This document shows positions 54,260 through 62,152 of a stretch of 64,000 nt of DNA, piece after piece. The position numbers were made by a program, and so were the translations under genes. How positions within the stretch are numbered: the stretch's first letter is position 1; every line of letters begins with the position of its first letter. The notes under the pieces are model-generated. The model was not told the origin of the DNA. It saw only the letters and a program-made list of their open reading frames with translations, and did not search any database. The stretch is from Hymenobacter aerilatus (GTDB taxonomy: Bacteria > Bacteroidota > Bacteroidia > Cytophagales > Hymenobacteraceae): the NCBI RefSeq assembly GCF_022921095.1, contig NZ_CP095053.1:1654501-1718500 (forward strand), written 5' to 3'.

Positions 54260-54309
54260 GCATACCACTAAAAAAGCCCCTCCTAGGAGGGGCTTTTTTA
54301 GTGGTATGC
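54260..54309. terminator. Perfect 50-nt palindromic bidirectional terminator
   Basis: 25-nt arms with no mismatch (ACTAAAAAAGCCCCTCC to its complement) flanked by A- and T-runs. It serves the small secreted protein gene on the plus strand and the converging membrane gene on the minus strand. Confidence 0.92.
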
Positions 54310-54321
54310 AACAAGCTCTGA

Positions 54322-54786
54322 TTAGCGTTTGTAGTAGATAGCGACTGCCCAAATGATGACGATGCCAACCAGCATTGCCCAGCGAATATTCTGGACAGTC
54401 AGAAATCTGAACGTAGTCAACAAGCGATGCGGATTAGGTGGGCCTACAGCCAGCTGCAAATACTCTCTTTCTATTTGATTGGCTACCTCCCGTGCTTTAT
54501 TTTGAAAAGCTCGGTGGCTTTCGGCTACCAGTACCCAGAATAGCATGAGAATAACAGAGCCTATGCCAACTAGCCAAGTCTCCGTCTGGTTCATCTCATG
54601 CAACTTAAACAAGCCGGCTAAGGAGAGAGGGATGAAGATATTCCCAGTGGACCAGATCTTGTTATTGTCGTTTATGAAACGGTTAGTGTAGCTATCATAT
54701 AGCTTTTTTACCCATTCGTCTTGCGTATTCGGCTGTTGTAACCACTCTCGTAGTTGAAGCGGATCGTTATCGGATTTGATATCCAT
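54322..54786 (-). CDS. Hypothetical multi-pass membrane protein of the island
   Basis: 154 aa. A charged N-terminal region is followed by two helices (IFIPLSLAGLFKLHEM preceded by KIWSTGN, and ETWLVGIGSVILMLFWVLVA), a cytoplasmic helical segment SHRAFQNKAREVANQIEREY, then a third helix IRWAMLVGIVIIWAVAIYY at the C-terminus. The layout (helix pair, charged helix, third helix) is reminiscent of RipA- or SLATT-type membrane effectors, but no conserved motif proves it. It is the only island gene read leftward. Confidence 0.65.
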   Translation of the reverse strand: MDIKSDNDPLQLREWLQQPNTQDEWVKKLYDSYTNRFINDNNKIWSTGNIFIPLSLAGLFKLHEMNQTETWLVGIGSVILMLFWVLVAESHRAFQNKAREVANQIEREYLQLAVGPPNPHRLLTTFRFLTVQNIRWAMLVGIVIIWAVAIYYKR

Positions 54787-54961
54787 AGGAGTATAAGGTC
54801 ATGACTACCAGTGATTCTGCCTGTTAAAGTTAGTATATCCAGTGAGTAAAAGATAATAGGGCGCTGACAGCAGAGGGACTAATAATCAGTGCTAGCACTG
54901 GTGCACCTAGACCTAAGATTCGCTTGGTTTGGCCGCAGTTCCACACTTCATTCTGCTCCTG

Positions 54962-55411
54962 ATGACGCGTCTTCTACTGGTTGTTCTGCTAACGGCTATC
55001 TGTAGCAATTGTAGCCCGCAGGTAAATGCTACGGCAGTGTTGTACGATGAAACATTCTTTACGCCCGCTACTGATACGCCGCTTCAATCATATAAAGACT
55101 CCATCATCCTACAAGTAGCCGGTAAACGTGCGCCACTCGCCTTGCAGTGGACCGCCGCCCGCAAACAAGGATGCCTGTACGTTCAGCAATTACAAGTACG
55201 ACGTACGGGGGGCGATGCATCCGTAGACGTAGCCAATGTTCGTGTTGGCCATGTGGAGTGCGGCATGGATAGTTTCGGCAACGACGGCAAGGACACAGTG
55301 CGCTCGGAAAGACTAGTGATCACGTACCGATTGTCTACGCGTGTAGGGGTGAAGACGTACGATGTAGAGGACAACCGCTCGATTACTGGAGATGGGCGAG
55401 TAGGTAAGTAA
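54962..55411 (+). CDS. Hypothetical lipoprotein of the island
   Basis: 149 aa with a lipoprotein-type signal (LLVVLLTAICSNCSPQ; two Cys in the lipobox zone). The mature part has two or three beta-strand-like stretches (KDSIILQVAGKRAPLALQW, GCLYVQQLQVRRTGGDASV, RLVITYRLSTRVGVKTYDV). No family recognised. The next gene starts 73 bp downstream on the same strand and encodes an outer-membrane-like protein, so the two probably work together. ATG 54962 selected over 54929. Confidence 0.65.
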   Translation: MTRLLLVVLLTAICSNCSPQVNATAVLYDETFFTPATDTPLQSYKDSIILQVAGKRAPLALQWTAARKQGCLYVQQLQVRRTGGDASVDVANVRVGHVECGMDSFGNDGKDTVRSERLVITYRLSTRVGVKTYDVEDNRSITGDGRVGK

Positions 55412-55484
55412 TAGTAGGCAAGGTTGCCTTTGAAGTGTATGCGCTTGCATAATTGAATACCAGCCACCCCTTGTTTCTTACCGT

Positions 55485-56981
55485 ATGGGACACTCTCTAC
55501 TTCGCTTGGGAATCAGTATAGGCGTACTCTTGCTCTGCCTTTTGCACAGAAGCGTAGGACAAACGACAGAAGACTCCTTACGGGGACGGAAAGCGAAGGT
55601 GGAGAAGGGAGGCACAGCGTCACCGGTCAAAACGTTGACGTTCGACTTCGAAACAAAGCAATTCGACGAGGATCCGGATACTGTACTGTCGAAGCTCGGC
55701 AAGGGAGATTTTTTTCAGGTGCAGATCAACCATATCAATCCATTGCTCTACAAGGTCACGACAAACCTGAAAGATACGGCCATGACGACGGCTATTCCTT
55801 TCCCGAGCTTTAGCAGCGTTGGGTTGGATGACTTGACGAAAGCCGTTGCGGCTTTGCCAGCCCTGGGTCAGGTAGTCGCGCCCAGTCATGCAGATGATGG
55901 GACCGACTTCTTTAAGCGCATATCAAGCGAGCCGCCGCCAATTCGTACGAAGTCGGATGTCAGATGGGTTATTTCCACATACCAGAAAGGCGTAAGAGAC
56001 TACGCTGCGACGCTGGAACAGGTAAACGACAGCATCGATCAATTGCTGTATACCTATAACAAATACACTCTGTATGCGCACTCCGAGTTCAGTTCCGTCA
56101 TAGACGATGAATTCATCAAGAACCACTCGTTGGAAACCCTACTGCAGGGCTTGGAGCGTTTTCGGGTACAGAGTATAGCTATTGTAGAAAGCGCTAGATT
56201 TGCTCAGGAGAAATTCCTGGAACGCTCAGTTGGGTACCAGTCCATTATCAAAAATGACGCTGAGCTAAAGGAGGCGGATGAAAAAACCAAAGGGGCATTT
56301 CAAAAGCTATTCGAGGCGTCGGAGAAAGTAAAGGCACGATTAGCTCCGGACGTCGTGCAGAAGTATACGGAAGGTATCGTGGTAGCCCTAAATAGCTACC
56401 GTCGAACGTACATTTCCATGCCGATGCAAGTACTTAACAATAGCTCCCATCTAACCATTCACGTGGTGCCACGGGATGAGAAGAACGGTATGCACTCCTA
56501 TACGCTCAATCTCTTGTTTCCCGTTGATAAACGCTATTTCTGGGGGCTAAGCTCCGGGTTATATATTAGTCGGTTGCACAACAAGGCGTACTCAGTTCAG
56601 ACGTTCAGAACGAGCCCACTGGATACGTTGCCCACATACGGTGTTCGGATGGAGAGCCCAGGACGATTTGAATTCGGTGCCAGTGCCATGGTGCGATTTG
56701 GGGTTAATACTCTTTGGAAAGGAGTAGGCTGGCAGGCAGGTTTCGGACCGGCATTGGCGGTAGCAGATAAAGTTAGACCGCGATTGATTATCGGTACGGG
56801 CCCTGCGTTCGGTAAAAATCACAAACTCCTTATAGACGTTGGCTGTACCTTCGGATATGTTGATAGACTTAGCAACGTATATGCTACTGAGCTTCCATAT
56901 AACGAAAAGCCCAGTAATATCGTCGTTTCAAAACTCCGAGCTGGGATGCATGTGTCCCTCAACTATATGTTCTACAAGTAA
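55485..56981 (+). CDS. Large outer-membrane-like protein of the island, family unknown
   Basis: 498 aa. A signal peptide ends at LHRSVGQ. Residues about 150-320 are helical and charged (coiled-coil-like: YAATLEQVNDSIDQLLYTYN, NDAELKEADEKTKGAFQKLF). The last 150 residues look like outer-membrane strands with a terminal aromatic-Lys (YFWGLSSGLYISRLHNKAYS, FGASAMVRFGVNTLWKGVGW, RAGMHVSLNYMFYK). I do not recognise a family. Its composition is lower in GC than the core genome. The upstream lipoprotein likely shares its transcript. Confidence 0.68.
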   Translation: MGHSLLRLGISIGVLLLCLLHRSVGQTTEDSLRGRKAKVEKGGTASPVKTLTFDFETKQFDEDPDTVLSKLGKGDFFQVQINHINPLLYKVTTNLKDTAMTTAIPFPSFSSVGLDDLTKAVAALPALGQVVAPSHADDGTDFFKRISSEPPPIRTKSDVRWVISTYQKGVRDYAATLEQVNDSIDQLLYTYNKYTLYAHSEFSSVIDDEFIKNHSLETLLQGLERFRVQSIAIVESARFAQEKFLERSVGYQSIIKNDAELKEADEKTKGAFQKLFEASEKVKARLAPDVVQKYTEGIVVALNSYRRTYISMPMQVLNNSSHLTIHVVPRDEKNGMHSYTLNLLFPVDKRYFWGLSSGLYISRLHNKAYSVQTFRTSPLDTLPTYGVRMESPGRFEFGASAMVRFGVNTLWKGVGWQAGFGPALAVADKVRPRLIIGTGPAFGKNHKLLIDVGCTFGYVDRLSNVYATELPYNEKPSNIVVSKLRAGMHVSLNYMFYK

Positions 56982-57035
56982 GAAGCTATTATAATTAGCC
57001 TTTTGCTATCTTGGTTGCCCAACCTAGCTAGCAGT

Positions 57036-57396
57036 ATGCTTATCCGCTTTTACCTACATACCTACCAGCGCACGGATGGTACCCGTGTACCTAGACGTGC
57101 GTTGGGGCCGCGGCGATGCCGCAGACAACGAACAAGAGTCACGTCTGCGCGTCTCTACCGGCCACAGCTGTCATCCCAGTAATTGGAATGAGGAAAGACA
57201 GCGTCTGCGCTCGACGGAGAAAGGGTATGCCAAAGCCAATAACAAACTCGCTGAGTTGGAGCGTACCGCCGGTCTGCTCATTGGGCAGGCCGAGTTAAAC
57301 CAGGTGCTGCTAACGCCCGAACAGCTGCTGGCAGACCTAAAGCCGAAGCGTCCGGCCAAAGCGCACCGCGCCGGCCGACCGACGTCGTGGAAGTAA
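57036..57396 (+). pseudogene. Integrase N-terminal arm-binding domain, frameshifted
   Basis: An ATG at 57036 reads MLIRFYLHTYQRTDGT in one frame; just after, a second frame continues PVYLDVRWGRGDA, RLRVSTGHSCHPSNWNEERQ and ends with a stop at 57394-57396. Joined, they match the arm-binding domain found on Bacteroidota tyrosine integrases (FYL start, VYLD, STG, NWN). Frame change 1 falls near 57082. A second frame change near 57360-57390 joins this to the core domain at 57387. The net result returns to the first frame, so two compensating single-base changes would restore a whole protein. Confidence 0.75.
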
Positions 57397-58412
57397 CTGC
57401 CGCGCGTACGCTGGCCGACGTGTATGCCGATTGGAAGACGGCCTACCGCGCCCGGTTGGCGGCTAAAACGCTCAGCAACCCGCAGGGGTTGATCAACCGC
57501 CTCGCCGAGTGGCGGCCCGGGCAGCCGGCTACGCCCCAGGAGTTTCAGCCCGACGCGTACGGCCGGTGCTGCCCGTTGGAGGATTTCTGTGCGTGGCTGG
57601 TTCAGGAGGCACGCTTGCCGGGAAAGAACGGTACCAAGCGCGATAGGGGCCTCTACAACAATACCATCTCCTCGTACCTGAAGCAACTGCGCAAGCTGCT
57701 CAAATTTGAGCGTCTGCCCTTCGACTGGATCGAGGATGACTTCGGCGAGGAGGTGGAGCGCGACCCGCTGACCTTCGAGGAAGTCATGCAGCTCTACCGC
57801 CACGAGCCGTTGGAACTGAAAGAGGGGAGTACCAACGCCCTCTCACGCCGGCACGTGCGCGACTGCTTCGTGTTCAACTGCCTGACGGGTCCGCGGTATT
57901 CCGACCTGGCCCGCTTGAAACCATCCGACCTGATGTTGGAAACCTTTCGCGACGAATCCGGTGCCGCCCAGCAGTTGCCCATCCTGGTTTACGATCAGCA
58001 GAAGATCAAGCGCGATAAAACGAAAGTGCACGTTGCCCTGGATCCCATAGCCTACGAGATCTGGCAACGTTATCAGGGTAAATTACCCGTGCCCAGCAAT
58101 AAGCACATGGTGGCCACCATCAAGCAACTGTGCCGGGCGGCCGGCCTCAAGCGCAAGGTCACACATGTACGCGGTCGTGGGGCCGAGCGCATCACTCGGG
58201 AAGTTGAACTGTGGCAAGTCGTCAGCTGCCACACGGCACGCTACACGTTCATCACCCTTCAGTTCGAGGGAGGGGCCGACGTGGTATTCATTCAAGATTC
58301 GGTCGGGCACGCCAACCTCAATACGACCCGCGGCTACTTGAAAACCCGCCTCAAGGATCGGCATACGTCCACCTTGGCGGCCTTCGAACGACTGCGCAGG
58401 CACAGCTGCTGA
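57387..58412 (+). CDS. Tyrosine recombinase (integrase), core-binding and catalytic domains
   Basis: 341 aa from a GTG at 57387, though the true N-terminus lies upstream across two frame shifts. SAM-like core-binding region: LADVYADWKTAYRARLAAKT, NTISSYLKQLRKLLKF. Catalytic domain residues are all present: Arg in CLTGPRYSDLARLK, His-x-x-Arg in SCHTARYTFITL, His in VGHANLNTTRGY and the nucleophile Tyr in RGYLK. It would recombine the island at the tRNA-Thr 3' end. It reads toward the right att site at 58551. Whether it is made as a functional protein depends on the shifts. Confidence 0.85.
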   Translation: MEVTAARTLADVYADWKTAYRARLAAKTLSNPQGLINRLAEWRPGQPATPQEFQPDAYGRCCPLEDFCAWLVQEARLPGKNGTKRDRGLYNNTISSYLKQLRKLLKFERLPFDWIEDDFGEEVERDPLTFEEVMQLYRHEPLELKEGSTNALSRRHVRDCFVFNCLTGPRYSDLARLKPSDLMLETFRDESGAAQQLPILVYDQQKIKRDKTKVHVALDPIAYEIWQRYQGKLPVPSNKHMVATIKQLCRAAGLKRKVTHVRGRGAERITREVELWQVVSCHTARYTFITLQFEGGADVVFIQDSVGHANLNTTRGYLKTRLKDRHTSTLAAFERLRRHSC

Positions 58413-58550
58413 TCTGTGCCCGCGTTCTGTGCCCGTTTATAGGGAAATCGATGCTAGGACGGGAAATAGTCAATTGGTAAGAGAAAGCACCAACTGCCCT
58501 AGCCGTACGCAGGTAGTAGATAGGGGAGTAGCCCGGTAAAACACATATTT

Positions 58551-58572
58551 CGGCTGGGGGCTCACGGTTCCT
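58551..58572 (+). repeat. attR: right copy of the tRNA 3'-end direct repeat
   Basis: The 22-bp word is identical to 51716-51737 and begins in the T-stem sequence of tRNA-Thr. No tRNA 5' part precedes it. It is followed by a terminator hairpin equivalent to the one behind the tRNA gene. Confidence 0.85.
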
Positions 58573-58612
58573 AAAACGCCTTGTAAATCTATGATTTGCA
58601 AGGCGTTTTTTA
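58573..58612 (+). terminator. Terminator of the displaced tRNA end (right copy)
   Basis: Stem AAACGCCTTGTAAATC with GATTTGCAAGGCGTTT plus T-run. Compared with the left copy, an A-T pair is replaced by G-C on both arms, so pairing is conserved. Confidence 0.8.
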
Positions 58613-58777
58613 TTTGTCCTTACTTTCCGGAAAGCGCGCGATTCACGCATGTATAAGATAATCCAATATTTGTAGAGCGAATTTTTGTATTCAAGCTGAA
58701 ATAAGGATTTTTACGGACTAAGGATTGTATATATACCCAAAAAGCAGGTTGTATTATGGTACTTATCTATCTACCTG

Positions 58778-58785
58778 TACTTTTG
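58778..58785 (+). promoter_or_regulatory. Candidate -7 element for the first hydrolase gene
   Basis: TACTTTTG fits TAnnTTTG, 46 bp before the ATG at 58831. A TTG 26 bp upstream is too far to be a good -33 element. Confidence 0.45.
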
Positions 58786-58830
58786 AGTCGTAGTAAGCTA
58801 TGAAGTAGTAAGTCCTTACCTCAATTAGTT

Positions 58831-59676
58831 ATGATGCCAGCCAGCAACTTGGAAAACAACGGCGAGCTTACAGCCAGTGCCCGCAATCAAGTTCTGCAGC
58901 GGTATAACGTGCGCGTGCAGGGGCAAGGCGAGCAGACATTGCTCTTTTGCAATGGCTTAGGATGTAGTCAGGAAATTTGGCAATATCTTACGCCTAGACT
59001 CAGCACACGGTATCAACTAGTATTATTTGACTATCCAGGAACCGGGAATGCGCAGCCGGATGCGTATGATGCGCAACGCCATAGTACGCTGCATGGATAC
59101 ACCGAGGATATTATAACCATTTGCGGTGCGCTGGAGATCCAACGCGTTGTTCTTGTTGGACACTCAGTTGGAGCCAGCATTGCTTTGTTGACGGCGGTGC
59201 AAGCACCTGCTCTTGTATCATCGGTGGTGCTACTGGCGCCGTCTCCTTACTACCTGAATGAGCCGGAATACTATGGCGGGTTCGAGCGAGTAGATGTAGA
59301 ACAACTCTTGGTGCTAATGGAGCAGGACTATGATGGTTGGGCTACGCTATTATCCTCTTTGTTAATGGGACCACAAAACCCTGCGACCCTTGGGGAACAG
59401 TTGAATGGTTTCTTCTGTCAGGCTGATCATGTAATCACCAAAAACTTAGCACGTCTTACATTCTACGCTGATGTTCGTGCTTATGTGCCCGCTGTGCGTA
59501 TGCCTACGCTCATTTTGCAGTGTCAGCAGGATGTAGCCGCTCCTAAGGAGGTAGGCGACTATCTGCTGCGCCATTTGCCCCAGGGTGCCCTTGTAAGTAT
59601 GCAGGCAACCGGACATTGTCCTCATTTAAGTGCCCCCCTAGAAACACTTACTTTTATCGAAACCTTTTTAGGGTAG
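58831..59676 (+). CDS. Alpha/beta hydrolase, RsbQ-like
   Basis: 281 aa. The fold is clear: oxyanion loop FCNGLGCSQEIW, nucleophile elbow GHSVGASIAL, catalytic Asp region QCQQDVAAPKEV and catalytic His in ATGHCPHLSAP. The N-terminal LQRYNVRVQGQGEQTLLF matches RsbQ, the hydrolase that acts with RsbP in the sigma-B energy-stress pathway of Bacillus. In Bacteroidota such proteins are more often of unknown use. A second member faces it at 59792. Start ATG 58831. Confidence 0.88.
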   Translation: MMPASNLENNGELTASARNQVLQRYNVRVQGQGEQTLLFCNGLGCSQEIWQYLTPRLSTRYQLVLFDYPGTGNAQPDAYDAQRHSTLHGYTEDIITICGALEIQRVVLVGHSVGASIALLTAVQAPALVSSVVLLAPSPYYLNEPEYYGGFERVDVEQLLVLMEQDYDGWATLLSSLLMGPQNPATLGEQLNGFFCQADHVITKNLARLTFYADVRAYVPAVRMPTLILQCQQDVAAPKEVGDYLLRHLPQGALVSMQATGHCPHLSAPLETLTFIETFLG

Positions 59677-59677
59677 C

Positions 59678-59762
59678 CCCAACTCACCGCCGTACCCAAC
59701 TCACCGCCGTACCCAACTCACCGCCGTACCCAACTCACCGCCGTACCCAACTCACCGCCGTA
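59678..59762 (+). repeat. Five perfect tandem copies of a 17-bp unit
   Basis: The unit CCCAACTCACCGCCGTA occurs five times without change between the stop codons of the two hydrolase genes. It has no hairpin potential of note and no spacers of varying sequence, so it is not a CRISPR. Copy number may vary between strains. Confidence 0.92.
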
Positions 59763-59791
59763 GCTACTCGGCGTAGAGAACTAGCTTCTCG

Positions 59792-60616
59792 CTATGCTTG
59801 ATTTGGCGCGAGGCTAGTGGGTAGAGATGCCAGGTAATGTTCCATACAGGCAATGGTAGCAACAGGTACGTTTAAATGAGGGTAATGCCCCGTGGTATCA
59901 AGAATTTGTAAAGTACTACCCAGTAAATGCTGATGTAGATAATGGCCCACACTGGGTGGGGCAATAACGTCTTCGGCGCATTGAAGTATAAGAGAGGGTA
60001 CCCTGAGTTGGGATAAGATTGCCCGATAGTCGGATAGAAACGTGACGCGGGCAAACTGCCGGGCAATAGCAGGGTCTACGCGGGCAAAACTTTGCAATAC
60101 TTCATCTACCAAAGCTGGGCGCATATCGCCACCTACCAAATTGGGAACCACGGCACTGCTCCAAGCGTGGTAATCATGGTCCAGAAAGCCGAGGAGCTCT
60201 TCCATATCTGACGGGTCGTAGCCACCGGCGTAGTCCCCGTCGTTAAGATAGCAGGGGGAAGCCGCCAGCAGCACCAGGCGCTCAAACAAATCTGGCTCCC
60301 GAATGGCGGCTAAAACCCCGATGATACCACTAACGGAGTGTCCGACGTATATGACCTTGGGCAGGTGCAACGCATGCAGCAGTGCCAATAAGTCGGCCAC
60401 GTAGCCATCCAGTGTTTGGTAGCGAGCGAAGTCATAGGCAGTTTTGTCTGAATTGCCGGCTCCCATCAGATCAAACAAAACTACTTGATAGTGGGCAGCG
60501 AAAGCAGGTGCCACGTAGTGCCATGCCTGCTGATCTGTGCCAAAGCCATGCGCAAATATGATAGGGTGCCCCTCCGCACCGTAGGAACAGACATGATGGC
60601 GGCGGAAAATATCCAT
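59792..60616 (-). CDS. Alpha/beta hydrolase, RsbQ-like (second copy)
   Basis: 274 aa, paralogous in style to the plus-strand neighbour (similar Tyr/Asp/His arrangement). HHVCSYGAEGHPIIFAHGFG at the start is an RsbQ signature, GHSVSGIIGVLAA is the nucleophile elbow, CYLNDGDYAGGYDPSDMEEL is a lid feature also seen in the first copy, and TTGHYPHLNVP contains the catalytic His. The two genes converge, separated by five 17-bp repeats. Start ATG 60616. Substrate unknown. Confidence 0.88.
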   Translation of the reverse strand: MDIFRRHHVCSYGAEGHPIIFAHGFGTDQQAWHYVAPAFAAHYQVVLFDLMGAGNSDKTAYDFARYQTLDGYVADLLALLHALHLPKVIYVGHSVSGIIGVLAAIREPDLFERLVLLAASPCYLNDGDYAGGYDPSDMEELLGFLDHDYHAWSSAVVPNLVGGDMRPALVDEVLQSFARVDPAIARQFARVTFLSDYRAILSQLRVPSLILQCAEDVIAPPSVGHYLHQHLLGSTLQILDTTGHYPHLNVPVATIACMEHYLASLPTSLAPNQA

Positions 60617-60809
60617 AATGAAGTAATTGCTTCAACGCATGCCGCGTACAAGCTTTCAGCAACTGCACGAGGCAAAAGATAAGTTGGTTTGTAGGGAGGA
60701 AGTAATGAGATTAAATCTGCTAATACTATTTGTATAAGACAAGCTGTTCCCAATTAAATACATATTTTCCCGGCATGAACCTATATTCTTACGGCGGGTA
60801 GTAAAGCAG

Positions 60810-60843
60810 CAGGGGGCCAACCTCACAAAGAAGCTGACCCCCT
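60810..60843 (-). terminator. Terminator after the VbhA-like gene
   Basis: Arms CAGGGGGTCA and TGGCCCCCTG (as read on the minus strand; one GU pair) around a 14-nt loop, about 33 bp beyond the stop codon. Confidence 0.65.
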
Positions 60844-60876
60844 GAAATCATCAGTGCCATAGGCTTTTTTAACCAT

Positions 60877-61143
60877 TCAACTTCCACTCAGACGATGGCG
60901 GGTGAGGGTAGCCAGGTAGGCAGGAGAAGGTTGCTGCTCGGATTCTATTCGAGTTAGTTCTTCAATCGAAAGTATCCCGTTGATGTAGGCCTGCAAGCCA
61001 GCAATAATTGAATCATCAAGAGATGCACCTCCCATGCGCGCTACGGCAACGCCCCACTCAGCATGGCGTTGGCGACGACGACGGGCAGTAATTTCGGCCA
61101 CCGGCAGATCGGGCGGCTGGGTAGTAAAGTAGGAGTGAGCCAT
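60877..61143 (-). CDS. Hypothetical small protein, resembles VbhA-type antitoxin domain
   Basis: 88 aa. Its central part, WGVAVARMGGASLDDSIIAG with LQAYINGILSIEELTRIES, follows the pattern of VbhA-type antitoxins that keep Fic toxins inactive (a helix, then a Gly-x-(I/L)-S-x-E-E-L close). No Fic toxin gene is in the window, so if real it is an orphan or belongs to something else. Weak inference; the protein may have another role. Start ATG 61143. Confidence 0.6.
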   Translation of the reverse strand: MAHSYFTTQPPDLPVAEITARRRRQRHAEWGVAVARMGGASLDDSIIAGLQAYINGILSIEELTRIESEQQPSPAYLATLTRHRLSGS

Positions 61144-61240
61144 AGAGTAAACAGTTAGTAGAATACTCCAGTGGTCAAATGGTATGCCGATCTACTAGCT
61201 AAAGTGTAGCCTACCAGAAATTTGAAAATACAATCTTTGT

Positions 61241-61274
61241 AAATAGCTATTTATAGTATTATAAATAGCTATTT
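61241..61274 (-). terminator. AT-rich hairpin
   Basis: Perfect 15-nt arms AAATAGCTATTTATA / TATAAATAGCTATTT with a 4-nt loop. It lies 13 bp beyond the stop of the tiny minus-strand frame and is followed by T-rich sequence on that strand. Confidence 0.6.
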
Positions 61275-61286
61275 GTCGTACTATAG

Positions 61287-61394
61287 CTACTGAAGATAGT
61301 GCCAAATAGCATATACTAAAGCCGTAAGAGCAACGATGCTCATCAGAATATACAAAATTCGATTCTGACGGGGCTCTATTTCGCTTTGTTTCAT
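61287..61394 (-). CDS. Putative 35-aa membrane protein
   Basis: ATG at 61394 to TAG at 61287: MKQSEIEPRQNRILYILMSI then VALTALVYAIWHYLQ. A basic/charged start and one hydrophobic helix fit a small inner-membrane protein. A hairpin follows directly. I know no family; it could be chance. Confidence 0.4.
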   Translation of the reverse strand: MKQSEIEPRQNRILYILMSIVALTALVYAIWHYLQ

Positions 61395-61457
61395 TTGCTG
61401 AGAAATGGAAGTCTTTCAGCAGCTAACGAATAGCGCTCAACAAAGTTAAAAACCGGC

Positions 61458-61790
61458 TTAATTGCGCGTGAAAACGGCGTAGAGCTGACTAGGCATGAGC
61501 AGTCGGGCGAGTTGAGCTGCATAGGCGTTCTGCTTGAAGTGCAGACCGCGCAGGTATGTATTCTGAATAGCGTGGGCCAACTGCTCATCTTCCGCTCGCA
61601 GTAGATCAGCTACCATCAAACACTCTTTCAACGTAGTTAAGCTGCCTTCCTCCACCGCCTGTTGCGTGAAAATAGCAAAGATTCGGAGTTGCTGAGGGAG
61701 TGAATGCTGAATTTCAGGTACGCTCAACTCTGGCGCTAACTCTGGAAAATGACTAACTAAGAAATCCTTAACCTGGGTGGGGCAAACCAT
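61458..61790 (-). CDS. Hypothetical protein, 110 aa
   Basis: All-helical soluble protein: VKDFLVSHFPELAPELSVPE, then QQLRIFAIFTQQAVEEGSL, TTLKECLMVADLLRAEDEQL, AIQNTYLRGLHFKQNAYAAQ, ending LARLLMPSQLYAVFTRN. I recognise a resemblance to the helical DUF7674-type proteins, but only loosely. It is AT-rich and sits among other small genes of this stretch. Start ATG 61790. Confidence 0.6.
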   Translation of the reverse strand: MVCPTQVKDFLVSHFPELAPELSVPEIQHSLPQQLRIFAIFTQQAVEEGSLTTLKECLMVADLLRAEDEQLAHAIQNTYLRGLHFKQNAYAAQLARLLMPSQLYAVFTRN

Positions 61791-62152
61791 AGCGAATACA
61801 AGTAAAGTAAACTAACAGACAACCAAATCTCCGTAAAGTACACTTCTACAAGCCAATAGTTATGCCACCTGCTTGCTAAATCATATAGTACCTATTTATC
61901 AGGTATTTAGGTCGAAGTTAGAGAGGATAAGGCATTCTTTATTTCCATAATTGAGAAAATAAATCCGGATAATGGGATAAAAATAAGATATTATATTCAT
62001 TAAATTATATACTTTTTTCATCATACGGTTCATGGTAAACAGTGCTAGGTGGAGCGGCAGGGGCGCCTGCCAATCAGGCGTGATATCGTACTTTTGCTAC
62101 CCGATTCGGTCTCCAATAGGTGTAACAACCTTTTACATATCTATTCCTGCTC
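61791..62152. other. AT-rich intergenic region before the HD gene
   Basis: About 360 bp, very AT-rich in its left half, no gene supported. It ends with TACTTTTG at 62089-62096, a candidate -7 element of the HD gene, and an inverted word CGCCTG ... CAGGCG at 62064-62080 just before it, a possible operator. Confidence 0.5.
62089..62096 (+). promoter_or_regulatory. Candidate -7 element for the HD gene
   Basis: TACTTTTG fits TAnnTTTG and lies 57 bp before the ATG at 62153. A short inverted repeat CGCCTG/CAGGCG is placed immediately upstream. Confidence 0.45.

Larger units (their letters stand above)
58413..58830. other. Right end of the island and promoter region of the hydrolase gene
   Basis: About 420 bp without a gene: island tail, right tRNA 3'-end copy and its terminator (58551-58612), a second word GCGATTCACGC similar to one at 51806, and an AT-rich leader with TACTTTTG at 58778-58785, a candidate -7 element for the hydrolase gene. 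Confidence 0.6.
61144..61457. other. AT-rich gap with a tiny frame and a hairpin
   Basis: Between the two small genes the sequence is AT-rich. It contains a 35-codon minus-strand frame (61287-61394) and a 15-nt-arm hairpin at 61241-61274, listed separately. Nothing else is supported. Confidence 0.6.

Noticed and set aside
59678..59762. CRISPR array
   Set aside because: Direct 17-bp copies touch each other with no spacers and no cas genes are present.
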